Under the pieces are notes generated by a model, which made no database searches, was not told where the DNA came from, and was given only the letters and a program-made list of their open reading frames with translations. This document shows, in pieces, positions 7,191 through 15,047 of a stretch of DNA of 15,160 nucleotides. The translations under genes were made by a program, and so were the position numbers. Positions within the stretch are counted from its first letter, which is position 1; every line of letters starts with the position of its first letter. The DNA is taken from the NCBI GenBank assembly GCA_024276335.1, contig JAJRXL010000257.1:1-15160 (forward strand), written 5' to 3'. This stretch comes from Bacteroidota bacterium (GTDB lineage Bacteria > Bacteroidota > Ignavibacteria > SZUA-365 > JAADGX01).

Positions 7191-8126
7191 ATGAGCAATA
7201 TCGATTTTAAGAACAGAGTGATGCTTGTACTCACTGTTGTCTTTCTTTGCGTTCCATTGCAGGGGGTGTTCTCTCAGGTACGCAAGATGCCTGTTTTCCC
7301 GGATACTCTGGTCGGACGAAAACTTATCGATGTCGTCCGGTACAAGGCGGAGGAATTACCGAAGCTGTTGAAGGAAAAGGCTCAGATCCTGATGGATTAT
7401 CGATGCCTGAACTTGTATATCGCCACCTATGCCAGCGGAGGGAATGATGGTATGGTCGTTGAACTGTATGAATTCACGTCATCGTTGGAAGCCTTTGGAT
7501 TATTCTCTATTGTGAGTGACACCGTTGATTTCAACGGACAACCTGATTACGCGGTCGCCAAGGTCTCCAACCGTATCCAGGTCAATCTCGGCACATACGT
7601 TGGATTTATTTACCCATCCGATCCGGAATCTGAAATTGAAATCCCCCCGCGCGTCGTGGATGACATCTTTTTCATTCTTAATGATGTGACCAGTCTTGAG
7701 CTCTTACACATTCCTCTTCCTTTCGATGAACGAGTCCAGGGGAGTATACGATTTATACAAGGACGTGAAGCATGGCGTATGTTGAGGGAACCCGTGATTC
7801 ATGCCATCCTACCAGCAGTGGATACGCTCTCGGCTTATTCTGCAGAATACCGGAAAGAGAGGCTTCACATCATCAGGAGGGTGTTCGCTTTTCCTAAGAG
7901 ACAGGGGAAGTCACTCGACACTCTGTACAGCGTGTTGTTCGAACGTCTTGGTGCGGGCGGGGCGTTGCGTACGAAGGATCGAACCGTTGCATGGTTCGAC
8001 GTTGCAGAACACCAAGTGCTTCTTGCCAGGATGCGGGATAAACTGCTTCTCGTTATTGCCACAGCTGATGATCCGGGCACCTTCGAGTGGATGGTTTACG
8101 AAACACGAAAGGACAGGAAGCGTTAG
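7191..8126 (+). CDS. Secreted protein resembling DUF6599
   Basis: A 311-residue protein with an N-terminal signal peptide: basic residues K7 and R9, a hydrophobic core at about 10-23, and a likely cut after VFS at 26-28. It should therefore be exported. The mature part has no catalytic motif that I recognise. The stretch at about 85-105 (VVELYEFTSSLEAFGLFS) resembles DUF6599-type proteins, where a strand of the form (V/I)E(I/L)Y is followed by (S/D)..(E/D)AFG.(F/Y)S. The expected glycine-rich YINGGAE-like motif upstream is not evident, so membership is tentative. It has its own candidate promoter (7091-7121), and a nine-codon frame MNKMHIQVR (7165-7194) overlaps its ATG as ATGA. A partial AGG precedes ATG 7191. 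It appears to be a single-gene unit between the kinase and aspS. Function unknown. Confidence 0.75.
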   Translation: MSNIDFKNRVMLVLTVVFLCVPLQGVFSQVRKMPVFPDTLVGRKLIDVVRYKAEELPKLLKEKAQILMDYRCLNLYIATYASGGNDGMVVELYEFTSSLEAFGLFSIVSDTVDFNGQPDYAVAKVSNRIQVNLGTYVGFIYPSDPESEIEIPPRVVDDIFFILNDVTSLELLHIPLPFDERVQGSIRFIQGREAWRMLREPVIHAILPAVDTLSAYSAEYRKERLHIIRRVFAFPKRQGKSLDTLYSVLFERLGAGGALRTKDRTVAWFDVAEHQVLLARMRDKLLLVIATADDPGTFEWMVYETRKDRKR

Positions 8127-8308
8127 CTGATTATCAGGAATGGAGTTGATACGATGGGCTGTTGCCAGGTCTCCCCGTTGACATTGCAGGAGAATGGTCA
8201 CCGTTGAGCCAGGAAGTCGGATGGAGATGCATGCCGTGCAATGCGGCCTGCGCAAATGCATGATATGATTTCAACCCGTGGATTGAGTCCACAAACGTCC
8301 GTCCTTGT
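8127..8308 (+). other. Structured non-coding stretch upstream of aspS
   Basis: No convincing gene lies between the secreted protein and the terminator-like stem. Visible structure includes a nested hairpin with ATGCAT arms (8227-8232 and 8256-8261) enclosing GCCG/CGGC (8233-8236 and 8244-8247), and a clean stem-loop GTGGA-TTGAG-TCCAC (8278-8292). Two very short frames exist: MGCCQVSPLTLQENGHR (8154-8207), and MEMHAVQCGLRKCMI (8221-8268), whose ATG follows AGGA at six bases. Neither is rich in Asp codons. I match the stretch to no known RNA family. It may be a leader RNA for aspS, a small RNA, or simply a spacer. Confidence 0.35.
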
Positions 8309-8363
8309 AAGGCCTGAAAACAAAAGACCCGAGGAGGGGCGGTAAACCAATCAGGCTTTTTTT
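8309..8363 (+). terminator. Terminator-like stem with seven T's, 50 bases before aspS
   Basis: AAGGCCTGA (8309-8317) pairs with TCAGGCTTT (8351-8359) over nine pairs including one G-U. The second arm runs into a seven-T tract (8357-8363). The 33-base loop contains a smaller hairpin with CCC (8328-8330) and GGGG (8336-8339) around GAGGA. It could end the 7191-8126 transcript, end a small RNA, or act as an attenuator in an aspS leader, because no clear promoter lies in the 50 bases between it and aspS. Confidence 0.5.
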
Positions 8364-8413
8364 GTATTTTCAGACATGAGAATCAACACCATTAGAATGT
8401 GGCACAGGGGATA

Positions 8414-10183
8414 ATGTTTACAAAAAGGACTCATACGTGCGGCGAACTTCGCCGTGCTCATTCCGGGACGACCGTAACGCTTAACGGCTGGGTTGATTCC
8501 CGCCGTAACTTGGGAGGAATGTTGTTTGTCAACTTGCGCGATCGGTATGGAATCACGCAGATCGTCTTTTCACCGGAACACGATGCCGAGCTTCACGAAC
8601 AAGCACAAGCATTGAAATCGGAAGATGTGATTTCCGTTACCGGTGTTGTACGGGAGCGTCCTGGTGATAACAGGAATCCGCAGATGACGACCGGCGACGT
8701 GGAAGTGCTTGCTAGCGTCCTGGAAATATTGAATCATTCCAAGCTTCCGCCTTTTGAAATCCGGGACGATGTCGATGCATTTGAAGACCTGCGGCTGAAG
8801 TACCGGTACCTTGATCTTCGTCGTCCAAGGCTGCAACAAAACCTCCTCCTTCGTCATCGTATGTACCAGGTTGTTCACCGGTATTTCGATGAAAAGGGTT
8901 TTATTGAAGTGGAAACACCCGTACTGATGAAGAGCACACCGGAAGGAGCGAGGGACTACCTGGTCCCCAGTCGCGTTCATCCGGGAAAGTTCTATGCCTT
9001 GCCTCAGTCACCCCAAACGTATAAACAGTTGTTGATGGTTGCTGGATTGGACCGCTACGTTCAGATTGTCAAGTGCTTTCGAGATGAAGATTTGAGAGCG
9101 GACCGGCAACCGGAGTTTACGCAGATCGATCTTGAAATGAGTTTTATCACACAGGAAGATATTTACGAGCTCATAGAAGGATTAATGACGGCGTTGTTTA
9201 AGGAAGCCTTGGGCATCGAGATGACCACCCCGTTTCCGCGCATGGATTACTTTACTGCTCTGGAAACATATGGGACCGATAAGCCGGACATTCGATTTGG
9301 AATGCCACTGGTGATCCTCAACGATGTTGTTGCCGATTCGGGATTTCGCGTGTTTACCGATATCGTTGAAAAAGGCGGGCGGGTTACGGGTATTTGTGTA
9401 ACCGGAGGCGCTGACTTTTCGCGCAAGAAACTCGATATTCTTACGGAGCGTGCGAAATCGCTTGGAGCAGGCGGGTTGGTATGGATGAAAGCCCGGAACG
9501 GATCGCTGGAGTCTCCAGTCAGTAAATTTCTGAAGGATGGTACTGCAGCCGCATTGCGCAACGCCCTGAATTGTGAAGACGGCGATTTGCTCCTCGTGGT
9601 CGCCGATGCGGATGTTGTAACAGCGTCGAAAGTGCTCGGGCAGCTCCGGATCGAACTTGGGGAAGAACGCCGCTTATATAGGCCGGGAAGCCATGCCTTG
9701 CTCTGGATTACTGATTTTCCCCTGTTGCAATGGGATGAGGAGGGGAAGAGGTGGATCGCAGAACATCATCCGTTCACCGGGCCCAAACCTGAAGACGTTC
9801 ATCTCCTCGATACGGAACCGGGAAAGGTTCGCGCGGATTGCTACGACTTGGTGTGGAACGGGACGGAAATCGGTTCGGGTTCCATCCGGATACACGATGG
9901 CGAGCTTCAGCAGAAAATCTTTTCTCTCTTGGGATTGAGCGACATGGAGATCAAGCAGAAGTTCGGTTTTCTCATCGAGGCGTTTCAATACGGCGCGCCT
10001 CCACACGGGGGTATCGCCCTTGGGCTCGATCGCATGGTCACACTCATGTCCGGTTTGACATCCATACGTGACGTGATCGCCTTTCCCAAAACGAATTCCG
10101 GGCTGTCGTTAATGGATGGCGCTCCTTCCGAGATAGGTCCCCGGCAACTGCGAGAATTACATCTGAAACTTGATCTTGATTGA
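8414..10183 (+). CDS. aspS: Aspartyl-tRNA synthetase
   Basis: AspRS attaches aspartate to tRNA-Asp using ATP, in the cytosol. It is a class II enzyme of about 590 residues, the normal bacterial length. From ATG 8414, the N-terminal OB-fold anticodon-binding domain covers about 1-110 (GWVDSRRNLGGMLFVNLRDR). The catalytic core has motif 2, FRDEDLRADRQPEFTQID, at 222-239 and motif 3, GIALGLDR, at 533-540. The long segment between them accommodates the bacterial GAD insertion. Residue L33 in SRRNLGG corresponds to L30 of the E. coli enzyme, where non-discriminating AspRS commonly has histidine; this suggests a tRNA-Asp-specific enzyme. I chose ATG 8414 because AGGGG lies just before it and the family sequence starts there. 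An in-frame GTG at 8399 would add five residues. A terminator-like stem upstream raises the possibility of attenuation. Confidence 0.97.
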   Translation: MFTKRTHTCGELRRAHSGTTVTLNGWVDSRRNLGGMLFVNLRDRYGITQIVFSPEHDAELHEQAQALKSEDVISVTGVVRERPGDNRNPQMTTGDVEVLASVLEILNHSKLPPFEIRDDVDAFEDLRLKYRYLDLRRPRLQQNLLLRHRMYQVVHRYFDEKGFIEVETPVLMKSTPEGARDYLVPSRVHPGKFYALPQSPQTYKQLLMVAGLDRYVQIVKCFRDEDLRADRQPEFTQIDLEMSFITQEDIYELIEGLMTALFKEALGIEMTTPFPRMDYFTALETYGTDKPDIRFGMPLVILNDVVADSGFRVFTDIVEKGGRVTGICVTGGADFSRKKLDILTERAKSLGAGGLVWMKARNGSLESPVSKFLKDGTAAALRNALNCEDGDLLLVVADADVVTASKVLGQLRIELGEERRLYRPGSHALLWITDFPLLQWDEEGKRWIAEHHPFTGPKPEDVHLLDTEPGKVRADCYDLVWNGTEIGSGSIRIHDGELQQKIFSLLGLSDMEIKQKFGFLIEAFQYGAPPHGGIALGLDRMVTLMSGLTSIRDVIAFPKTNSGLSLMDGAPSEIGPRQLRELHLKLDLD

Positions 10184-10261
10184 TAGCGGCGGATATCGTC
10201 ACCGTTATCGATCTATCGCATTGAACTATTGTGACGAAACAACCCTCTGCCCTTTTACGCA

Positions 10262-11524
10262 ATGGACCTCCTGATTCATCATATTGAAAACCTTGTAACC
10301 GTGCGCGCGCAGGGAAGCCTGGTGAAGCGCGGAAAAGAAATGACAGATATCGGTCTCATCCGTGACGGCGCTGTCGGGATCGATGGCGGACGCTTCGTCT
10401 ATGTCGGGTCATCCGGGGATATTGCCGTGAGCCGAGCAGATCATGTGATCGATGGGAAAGGCAAAACGGCCACCCCGGGCTTTGTCGATTCGCATACTCA
10501 CCTTGTTTTTGCCGGCACGCGCGAGCACGAATTTTCGTTGCGAAATGCCGGGGCTTCCTATGCAGAGATCCATCGATCGGGTGGGGGCATTAATAACACG
10601 GTGAGAGCGACTCGAAACGCATCGAAGGATGAGCTCATCAGGTCGTCGTTACGCCGTCTCGATACTTGTCTTGGCTTTGGCGTTACAACGGTCGAGATCA
10701 AAAGCGGATACGGTTTGACCTTTGAGCACGAAGTGAAAATGCTGGAGGTTATCCATGATCTCAAACAGCGTCATGTCCTCGATATCGTTCCCACTTGCCT
10801 CGGCGCGCATACGGTTCCGTTCGACTATAAGAACAGGCGGTCGGAATACGTTGCAATGTTGCGGGAGCAGCTGATTCCGTTCGTAGCCAAGCACGGGTTG
10901 GCGGAATTCATTGATGTCTTCTGTGAGGAAGGTGCGTTCAATATTGAAGAAAGTCGCTCCATTTTGCAATGCGCAGTTGACAATGGTCTTGATGTAAAGG
11001 TACATGCGGATCAGTTGACGCCTCTTGGCGGCGCCCAACTGGCCGCCGCGTTCAACGCCGCGTCAGCCGATCACCTCGATCATCTTACCGACGAGGCCAT
11101 CGTCGCGATGAAACACTCAGGAACCATTGCTGTCGTGCTTCCAGGTGTTTCGCTCTTTCTTGGTATTCCCATGGCCGATGCCCGGCGACTGATCGAGCAG
11201 GGACTGCCGGTAGCCGTTGCGACCGATGCGAACCCCGGTTCCTGCATGTCGGAAAATATTCAACTCATGATGACGGTGGCTGGCACCATGATGCATCTTA
11301 CGGTGGAGGAGGTCTTCACTGCGGTAACGCTTAACGCGGCAGCCGCGCTCCGGCGTTCCAATATGCTGGGAAGCATTGAAGTGGGGAAACAGGCGGACTT
11401 GTTATTATTTGATCTTCCTTCCTACGAGATGATTCCATACCACATGGGAGTAAACCATCTCTCGTGCGTGATCAAGCGGGGTCGTAAGGTCTTGGATACG
11501 ATGCGGGAAACAATCGATGGTTGA
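10262..11524 (+). CDS. hutI: Imidazolonepropionase (histidine degradation)
   Basis: HutI hydrolyses 4-imidazolone-5-propionate to N-formimino-L-glutamate, the third step of histidine breakdown, in the cytosol. This 420-residue protein has normal length and the amidohydrolase metal-site pattern: H78 and H80 in DSHTHLVFAGTR, H248 in VHADQ, a following His in SADHLDHL, and D322 in ATDANPGS. The substrate-recognition segment GASYAEIHRSGGGINNTV is typical of HutI. ATG 10262 lacks a Shine-Dalgarno site. The 78-base gap after aspS shows no terminator, so it may be cotranscribed with aspS. The stop TGA (11522-11524) overlaps the next gene's ATG at 11517 by eight bases. No hutH, hutU or hutG/F is visible, so the rest of the pathway must lie elsewhere or be absent. 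Confidence 0.96.
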   Translation: MDLLIHHIENLVTVRAQGSLVKRGKEMTDIGLIRDGAVGIDGGRFVYVGSSGDIAVSRADHVIDGKGKTATPGFVDSHTHLVFAGTREHEFSLRNAGASYAEIHRSGGGINNTVRATRNASKDELIRSSLRRLDTCLGFGVTTVEIKSGYGLTFEHEVKMLEVIHDLKQRHVLDIVPTCLGAHTVPFDYKNRRSEYVAMLREQLIPFVAKHGLAEFIDVFCEEGAFNIEESRSILQCAVDNGLDVKVHADQLTPLGGAQLAAAFNAASADHLDHLTDEAIVAMKHSGTIAVVLPGVSLFLGIPMADARRLIEQGLPVAVATDANPGSCMSENIQLMMTVAGTMMHLTVEEVFTAVTLNAAAALRRSNMLGSIEVGKQADLLLFDLPSYEMIPYHMGVNHLSCVIKRGRKVLDTMRETIDG

Positions 11525-12428
11525 CGTCGTCTTCCAAACGCGGTCGTTGACGAAAAGATTCGGAAATCGCATAGCGGTTCACGATTGCAACCTGGAAATC
11601 TATAGCGGTGATATCTTTGGTTTTCTCGGACCAAACGGTGCGGGGAAAAGCACGACGATCCGTATGGCCCTTACCCTTATTCGACCGACCCGTGGCGACG
11701 TGTTCATTTTCGGGGAAAACGTTCGGATGAAACGTAATGTGTTGCGGCGAGTTGGTGCACTTGTGGAGAAACCTGATTTCTATAATTATTTGTCCGGAAG
11801 GAAGAACCTGGAAACCGTCGCGGCGTTATATGGCGGTGTTGCCCCCGGAAGAATCGACGACGTTCTGGATATGGTTGGTTTATTGGAACGTGGTCAAGAC
11901 AAAGTGAAGGCATATTCACACGGGATGAAGCAGCGCCTGGGCATCGCGCAGGCACTACTGTCGGACCCGGATTTACTTATCCTGGATGAACCAACGAACG
12001 GCCTCGATCCGAAGGGGATGAAGGAGGTTCGGGAGTTGATCCTTCGGCTTAATCAAGATCACGGGAAAACCATCTTCCTGAGTTCTCATCTCCTGTACGA
12101 AGTTGAAATGGTGGCAACACGTATGGCAATTATTCACCGGGGTGAATTGATCATCCAGGGGACGGTACGGGAATTGTTGGATGAGCGAAGTGTGACACTG
12201 CGAATAAGCGCGGAACCGGTGGAAAAGGCATCGACTATTTTGCAATCGCTCGATGGTATCGATGATGTGGTCGTCGAGCGCAACATCATTCACTGTTCGG
12301 TGCGGGACAGGCCATTGTCCGAGATCAACGCCACTCTTGTCAACAACGGCATTGCCGTATCCATGTTCGCGCCAAAGAGATCCCTGGAAGATTACTTCCT
12401 CTCGCTGACGGAAGGCGAAGCCCGGTAG
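11517..12428 (+). CDS. ABC transporter ATP-binding protein (CcmA/ABC-2 type)
   Basis: A 303-residue nucleotide-binding subunit of an ABC-2 type exporter, expected to sit on the inner face of the membrane. It has Walker A GPNGAGKST at 38-46, signature SHGMKQ at 134-139, Walker B LLILDEP with D157 and E158, and the switch histidine H191 in SSH. The C-terminal third (about 210-303) is an accessory domain typical of the DrrA/CcmA subfamily. All catalytic residues are present. It overlaps hutI by eight bases and ends six bases before the next gene, so translation is probably coupled. No permease partner is encoded next to it, since the following gene is a DUF2723 protein. The partner must be elsewhere, or this ATPase works in a non-standard pairing. 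Substrate unknown. Confidence 0.93.
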   Translation: MVDVVFQTRSLTKRFGNRIAVHDCNLEIYSGDIFGFLGPNGAGKSTTIRMALTLIRPTRGDVFIFGENVRMKRNVLRRVGALVEKPDFYNYLSGRKNLETVAALYGGVAPGRIDDVLDMVGLLERGQDKVKAYSHGMKQRLGIAQALLSDPDLLILDEPTNGLDPKGMKEVRELILRLNQDHGKTIFLSSHLLYEVEMVATRMAIIHRGELIIQGTVRELLDERSVTLRISAEPVEKASTILQSLDGIDDVVVERNIIHCSVRDRPLSEINATLVNNGIAVSMFAPKRSLEDYFLSLTEGEAR

Positions 12429-12434
12429 CGTATC

Positions 12435-14330
12435 ATGACGATGATACGGATATTTTCGAATCGTACTCATTTATATGCGGCTCTATCCGGTTTCATTAGC
12501 CTCGTTGTATACGTTGCAACGCTGGCGCCGGGATTAACATTTATCGACAGTGGTGAACTCACCGCGGTTGCCCATACCCTGGGCATCGCGCATCCGACCG
12601 GCTATCCGGTGTTCACGGTTCTCTCGTGGGTCTGGTCACATCTCCCCCTGGGAAATGATGTTTACCGCCTGAATCTTCTCGCCGCCATCTTGTGCTCATT
12701 GGGCGTTGCCGCTCTTGTCGAGGCGTTTGCGCTGTTGTTAAAGGGAGAGGAAAATGGCACCGGCGCGAGCAGGAAAAAAGATGCAAAGGCCGGGAAGAAA
12801 CGATCGCACCGAACGATACCCGTACAGTATATTCCCGTGTTTGCATCCATAGCAGCTTTGTCGGTTGCGTTTTCAGAGACCTACTGGTCCACCGCTCTCG
12901 CTGTTGAAGTTTACCCGCTCCATTGTTTCTTCCTGGGTCTTCTTCTTTGGTCATTCACCGCGATCATCTTCAAGAAAGGACATCAGCGTTGGTGGCCGTT
13001 TGCTCTGCTTCTCGGGCTCTCGTTTTCAAACCACATGACCACGATCATGTTCGTCGTTCCCGCAGCGATCGTCTTTTTTATGAGTTACAACTTCACACGC
13101 AAAACGTGGAAACGGTTATTGCGCACGCTCCCCGTCTTTGCTGCAGGGCTGCTGCCATATATATATCTTCCTCTGCGAGCCGCTTCTCAACCATACATGA
13201 ACTGGGGCAATCCCCGGACACTTGAAAATTTCATCTGGCACGTGACGGGCAAACAATACCGTGTCTGGATGTTCTCCGGGATGGAAACAGCGGAAAGGCA
13301 ACTGAATTATTTCCTGAGTTCATTACCCTCTGAGTTCGGTTACATCTTTTTTCCGCTGATCCTGATCGGTGTATGGAAGGCTTTTACCAGCAACAGGACG
13401 GGAGGGTGGTTGTTGCTTCTTCTGTTCATTGTGACCGTCGTTTATTCAATCAACTACGATATTCACGATATCGATTCGTATTTCCTCCTCGCTTACATAG
13501 CGATGGGAGGATGGATCGCGTATGGATTGGCGGCGATTTTTTCATGGAGCAGGAGGAACATCTCCATAACATTTACGGCTGCCGTCATTGCGCTGGTTTT
13601 TGAAGCCGGCGTACATTTCAGCCGTGTGGATCAGTCGAAGAACTACATGGTCGAAGATTATACGGCGAACATGTTCAAATCTTTTAAGCCCGGCGCTTTG
13701 GTCTTATCGTTTCAATGGGATTACTGGTTATCCGCATCGTTCGTGTTTCAACGGGTGCGCAAGATACGGCAGGACGTGACCGTTATCGACAAGGAATTAT
13801 TGCGGCGCTCGTGGTATCTGCAACACCTGGACGTGTACTATCCCGGGTTGATGTCATTGGTAAAAGATGAAGAATCGGCATACAAGGCGGAGTTGCACAA
13901 GTTCGAACATGGTCTCCCGTATAACCCGGCTGTGATCGAGCAACGATTCAACGATTTTATTAATGCGATCATCGATCGTTCGTTTCCCAGGCGTCCGGTG
14001 TACCTTACCCCCGAGATGGAACGACAGTTTGCGCCGGGTTATGTGCGTGTCCCTGAAGGTCTGGCTTTTCGCCTCTACAAAGCTCTTCCTCCTCTTGAAG
14101 ATCACAAGACCGACGACTTTTCGATTCGACCGTTTCCACGTTCCGGCCGCCTGGAAGATGGGATGAAAGGCTTGTATGTTTCGATGTTTACGAATCGGGG
14201 AATCTACTATTTCGAGCGGGAGGCATACAGGCAATCAGTCGAGTGTTTTACCAGGGCGCTGGCCCTACAACCGGCAAATCCTACCGCCCGACAATGGAAA
14301 GCACGTGTCGAAGAAATATTAAAGCGATGA
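12435..14330 (+). CDS. DUF2723 multi-pass membrane protein, GT-C-like, with C-terminal TPR
   Basis: A 631-residue integral membrane protein of the DUF2723 family, which is related to GT-C/protein O-mannosyltransferase-type enzymes. The first helix (about 13-33) is followed by TFIDSGELTAVAHTLGIAHPTGYP (35-58), the signature of the family. The acidic residues D38 and E41 sit where GT-C enzymes keep catalytic acidic residues just after helix 1. About ten more hydrophobic segments run to about residue 395. A lysine-rich hydrophilic loop at about 104-127 interrupts the early helices. The soluble C-terminal part ends in a TPR-like repeat (about 578-625, TNRGIYYFEREAYRQSVECFTRALALQP). It may transfer a lipid-linked sugar to secreted proteins, but this is inference from the superfamily. 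Start ATG 12435 is six bases after the ABC gene; an in-frame ATG at 12441 is an alternative. Confidence 0.88.
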   Translation: MTMIRIFSNRTHLYAALSGFISLVVYVATLAPGLTFIDSGELTAVAHTLGIAHPTGYPVFTVLSWVWSHLPLGNDVYRLNLLAAILCSLGVAALVEAFALLLKGEENGTGASRKKDAKAGKKRSHRTIPVQYIPVFASIAALSVAFSETYWSTALAVEVYPLHCFFLGLLLWSFTAIIFKKGHQRWWPFALLLGLSFSNHMTTIMFVVPAAIVFFMSYNFTRKTWKRLLRTLPVFAAGLLPYIYLPLRAASQPYMNWGNPRTLENFIWHVTGKQYRVWMFSGMETAERQLNYFLSSLPSEFGYIFFPLILIGVWKAFTSNRTGGWLLLLLFIVTVVYSINYDIHDIDSYFLLAYIAMGGWIAYGLAAIFSWSRRNISITFTAAVIALVFEAGVHFSRVDQSKNYMVEDYTANMFKSFKPGALVLSFQWDYWLSASFVFQRVRKIRQDVTVIDKELLRRSWYLQHLDVYYPGLMSLVKDEESAYKAELHKFEHGLPYNPAVIEQRFNDFINAIIDRSFPRRPVYLTPEMERQFAPGYVRVPEGLAFRLYKALPPLEDHKTDDFSIRPFPRSGRLEDGMKGLYVSMFTNRGIYYFEREAYRQSVECFTRALALQPANPTARQWKARVEEILKR

Positions 14331-14357
14331 CATCCTTTGTCGCATGAGTATAAATGA

Positions 14358-14384
14358 AAAAGTACGCGGCACACGCGTACTTTT
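14358..14384. terminator. Bidirectional intrinsic terminator
   Basis: AAAAGTACGCG (14358-14368) pairs perfectly with CGCGTACTTTT (14374-14384) over 11 pairs around a five-base loop GCACA. The flanking A and T runs let it work in both directions. It lies between two convergent genes: 28 bases after the DUF2723 stop and 33 bases beyond the STAS gene's stop. Confidence 0.88.
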
Positions 14385-14417
14385 ATGTAATCCAATCGAG
14401 GGAGTCAGGGAATGTGA

Positions 14418-14771
14418 TCAGGACATAGGTTCAGTCTTAAAACTGTTGACGGCTTCTTCGACACTGTCATATGATTTGAAAACGCGAACGAGTTGAGTGA
14501 TCATGAACAGGCTTTGAACTTTTTCCGTGATGTTGGCGAGGCGAATTTCGCCCCCCTTGTTTTTCACGGATGTGAGAGAGGATATCAGTGCTCCCAGTCC
14601 AGAGGAGTTCATCCACTTAATCTTGGACAGGTCGAGCACGATTTTCACGTCATCCCTGCCAATACATGAATAGATCTTTTCACGAAGCTCGGATGTTTCG
14701 GGATCCCCCATCAGGTTTCCTTTGAGGGAAATAACTACGACATCTCCAATTTTTTCTTCTTTCATTTGCAT
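14418..14771 (-). CDS. STAS-domain anti-sigma factor antagonist (SpoIIAA-like)
   Basis: A single-domain STAS protein of 117 residues, normal length for the family. Such proteins bind an anti-sigma-factor kinase and so free a sigma factor or other partner, and phosphorylation of a conserved serine switches them off. The central VLDLSKIKWMNSSGLGALISS motif carries the likely phospho-site S56 or S57. The aspartate usually before the serine pair is N55 here, a variant that also occurs in other STAS proteins. The start ATG 14771 is well supported by AAGGAG (14784-14779) seven bases upstream; a second ATG at 14765 would be too far. It is the downstream gene of a minus-strand operon, 15 bases after the zinc-ribbon gene. 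No anti-sigma kinase or phosphatase is complete in the window. Confidence 0.92.
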   Translation of the reverse strand: MQMKEEKIGDVVVISLKGNLMGDPETSELREKIYSCIGRDDVKIVLDLSKIKWMNSSGLGALISSLTSVKNKGGEIRLANITEKVQSLFMITQLVRVFKSYDSVEEAVNSFKTEPMS

Positions 14772-14778
14772 GTGTTTG

Positions 14779-14784
14779 CTCCTT
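14779..14784 (-). promoter_or_regulatory. Canonical Shine-Dalgarno site of the STAS gene
   Basis: AAGGAG on the minus strand ends seven bases before ATG 14771. It decides between the two nearby ATG codons and shows that this genome uses classical ribosome binding sites at least for some genes. Confidence 0.75.
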
Positions 14785-14786
14785 GA

Positions 14787-15047
14787 TTAATCATTCAGAC
14801 GAACTTCATTGTCTGGGCTTCCTGGGGCAGAGATCGCGTCCGCAGGACCCGACACCTGGAAAAAGCCACAGCTTCCCTGGTATTCGCACGTCCCACAGTT
14901 AGTCTCGAGTCTCCGCACATACGTATAGCACCGGGGGCATCTGTCCGTCAGCGGATTCTCGATGATATACTTGCACTGCGGACAAACGCGAAGTTCGGAT
15001 TCCAGAATATCTCTCAGGGTGGAGGACCGTGGAAAGGATCGTTTCAC
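14787..15047 (-). CDS. Small cysteine-rich zinc-ribbon protein
   Basis: An 86-residue protein with a CPQC (C22, C25) and CPRC (C37, C40) pair spaced like a zinc ribbon. It is followed by a second cysteine group, C51-G-T-C54 and C60 in NCGTCEYQGSC. The tail after about residue 66 (SGPADAISAPGSPDNE) looks disordered. There is no signal peptide or membrane helix, so it should be cytosolic. Such ribbons usually bind zinc and mediate protein or nucleic-acid contacts, but the function is unknown. The start is GTG 15047, directly after the TAA of the upstream gene in the same frame, with no clear Shine-Dalgarno site. It ends 15 bases before the STAS gene, so the two are probably cotranscribed. Confidence 0.75.
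   Translation of the reverse strand: MKRSFPRSSTLRDILESELRVCPQCKYIIENPLTDRCPRCYTYVRRLETNCGTCEYQGSCGFFQVSGPADAISAPGSPDNEVRLND

Noticed and set aside
8221..8268. Asp-codon leader peptide for aspS attenuation
   Set aside because: The 15-codon frame has a reasonable ribosome site but contains no Asp codons, so classical amino-acid attenuation is not supported.
8154..8300. SRP RNA or tRNA in the gap before aspS
   Set aside because: The CCAGGTC segment recalls SRP RNA, but the conserved GGAAG/AGCAGCC domain is absent. No cloverleaf or T-loop consensus is present for a tRNA.
8309..8363. T-box riboswitch for aspS
   Set aside because: The sequence GAGGGGCGGTAAACC in the loop is only loosely similar to the T-box AGGGUGGNACCGCG motif. 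No specifier stem with a GAC/GAT loop is recognisable, and T-boxes are rare outside Firmicutes and a few other groups.
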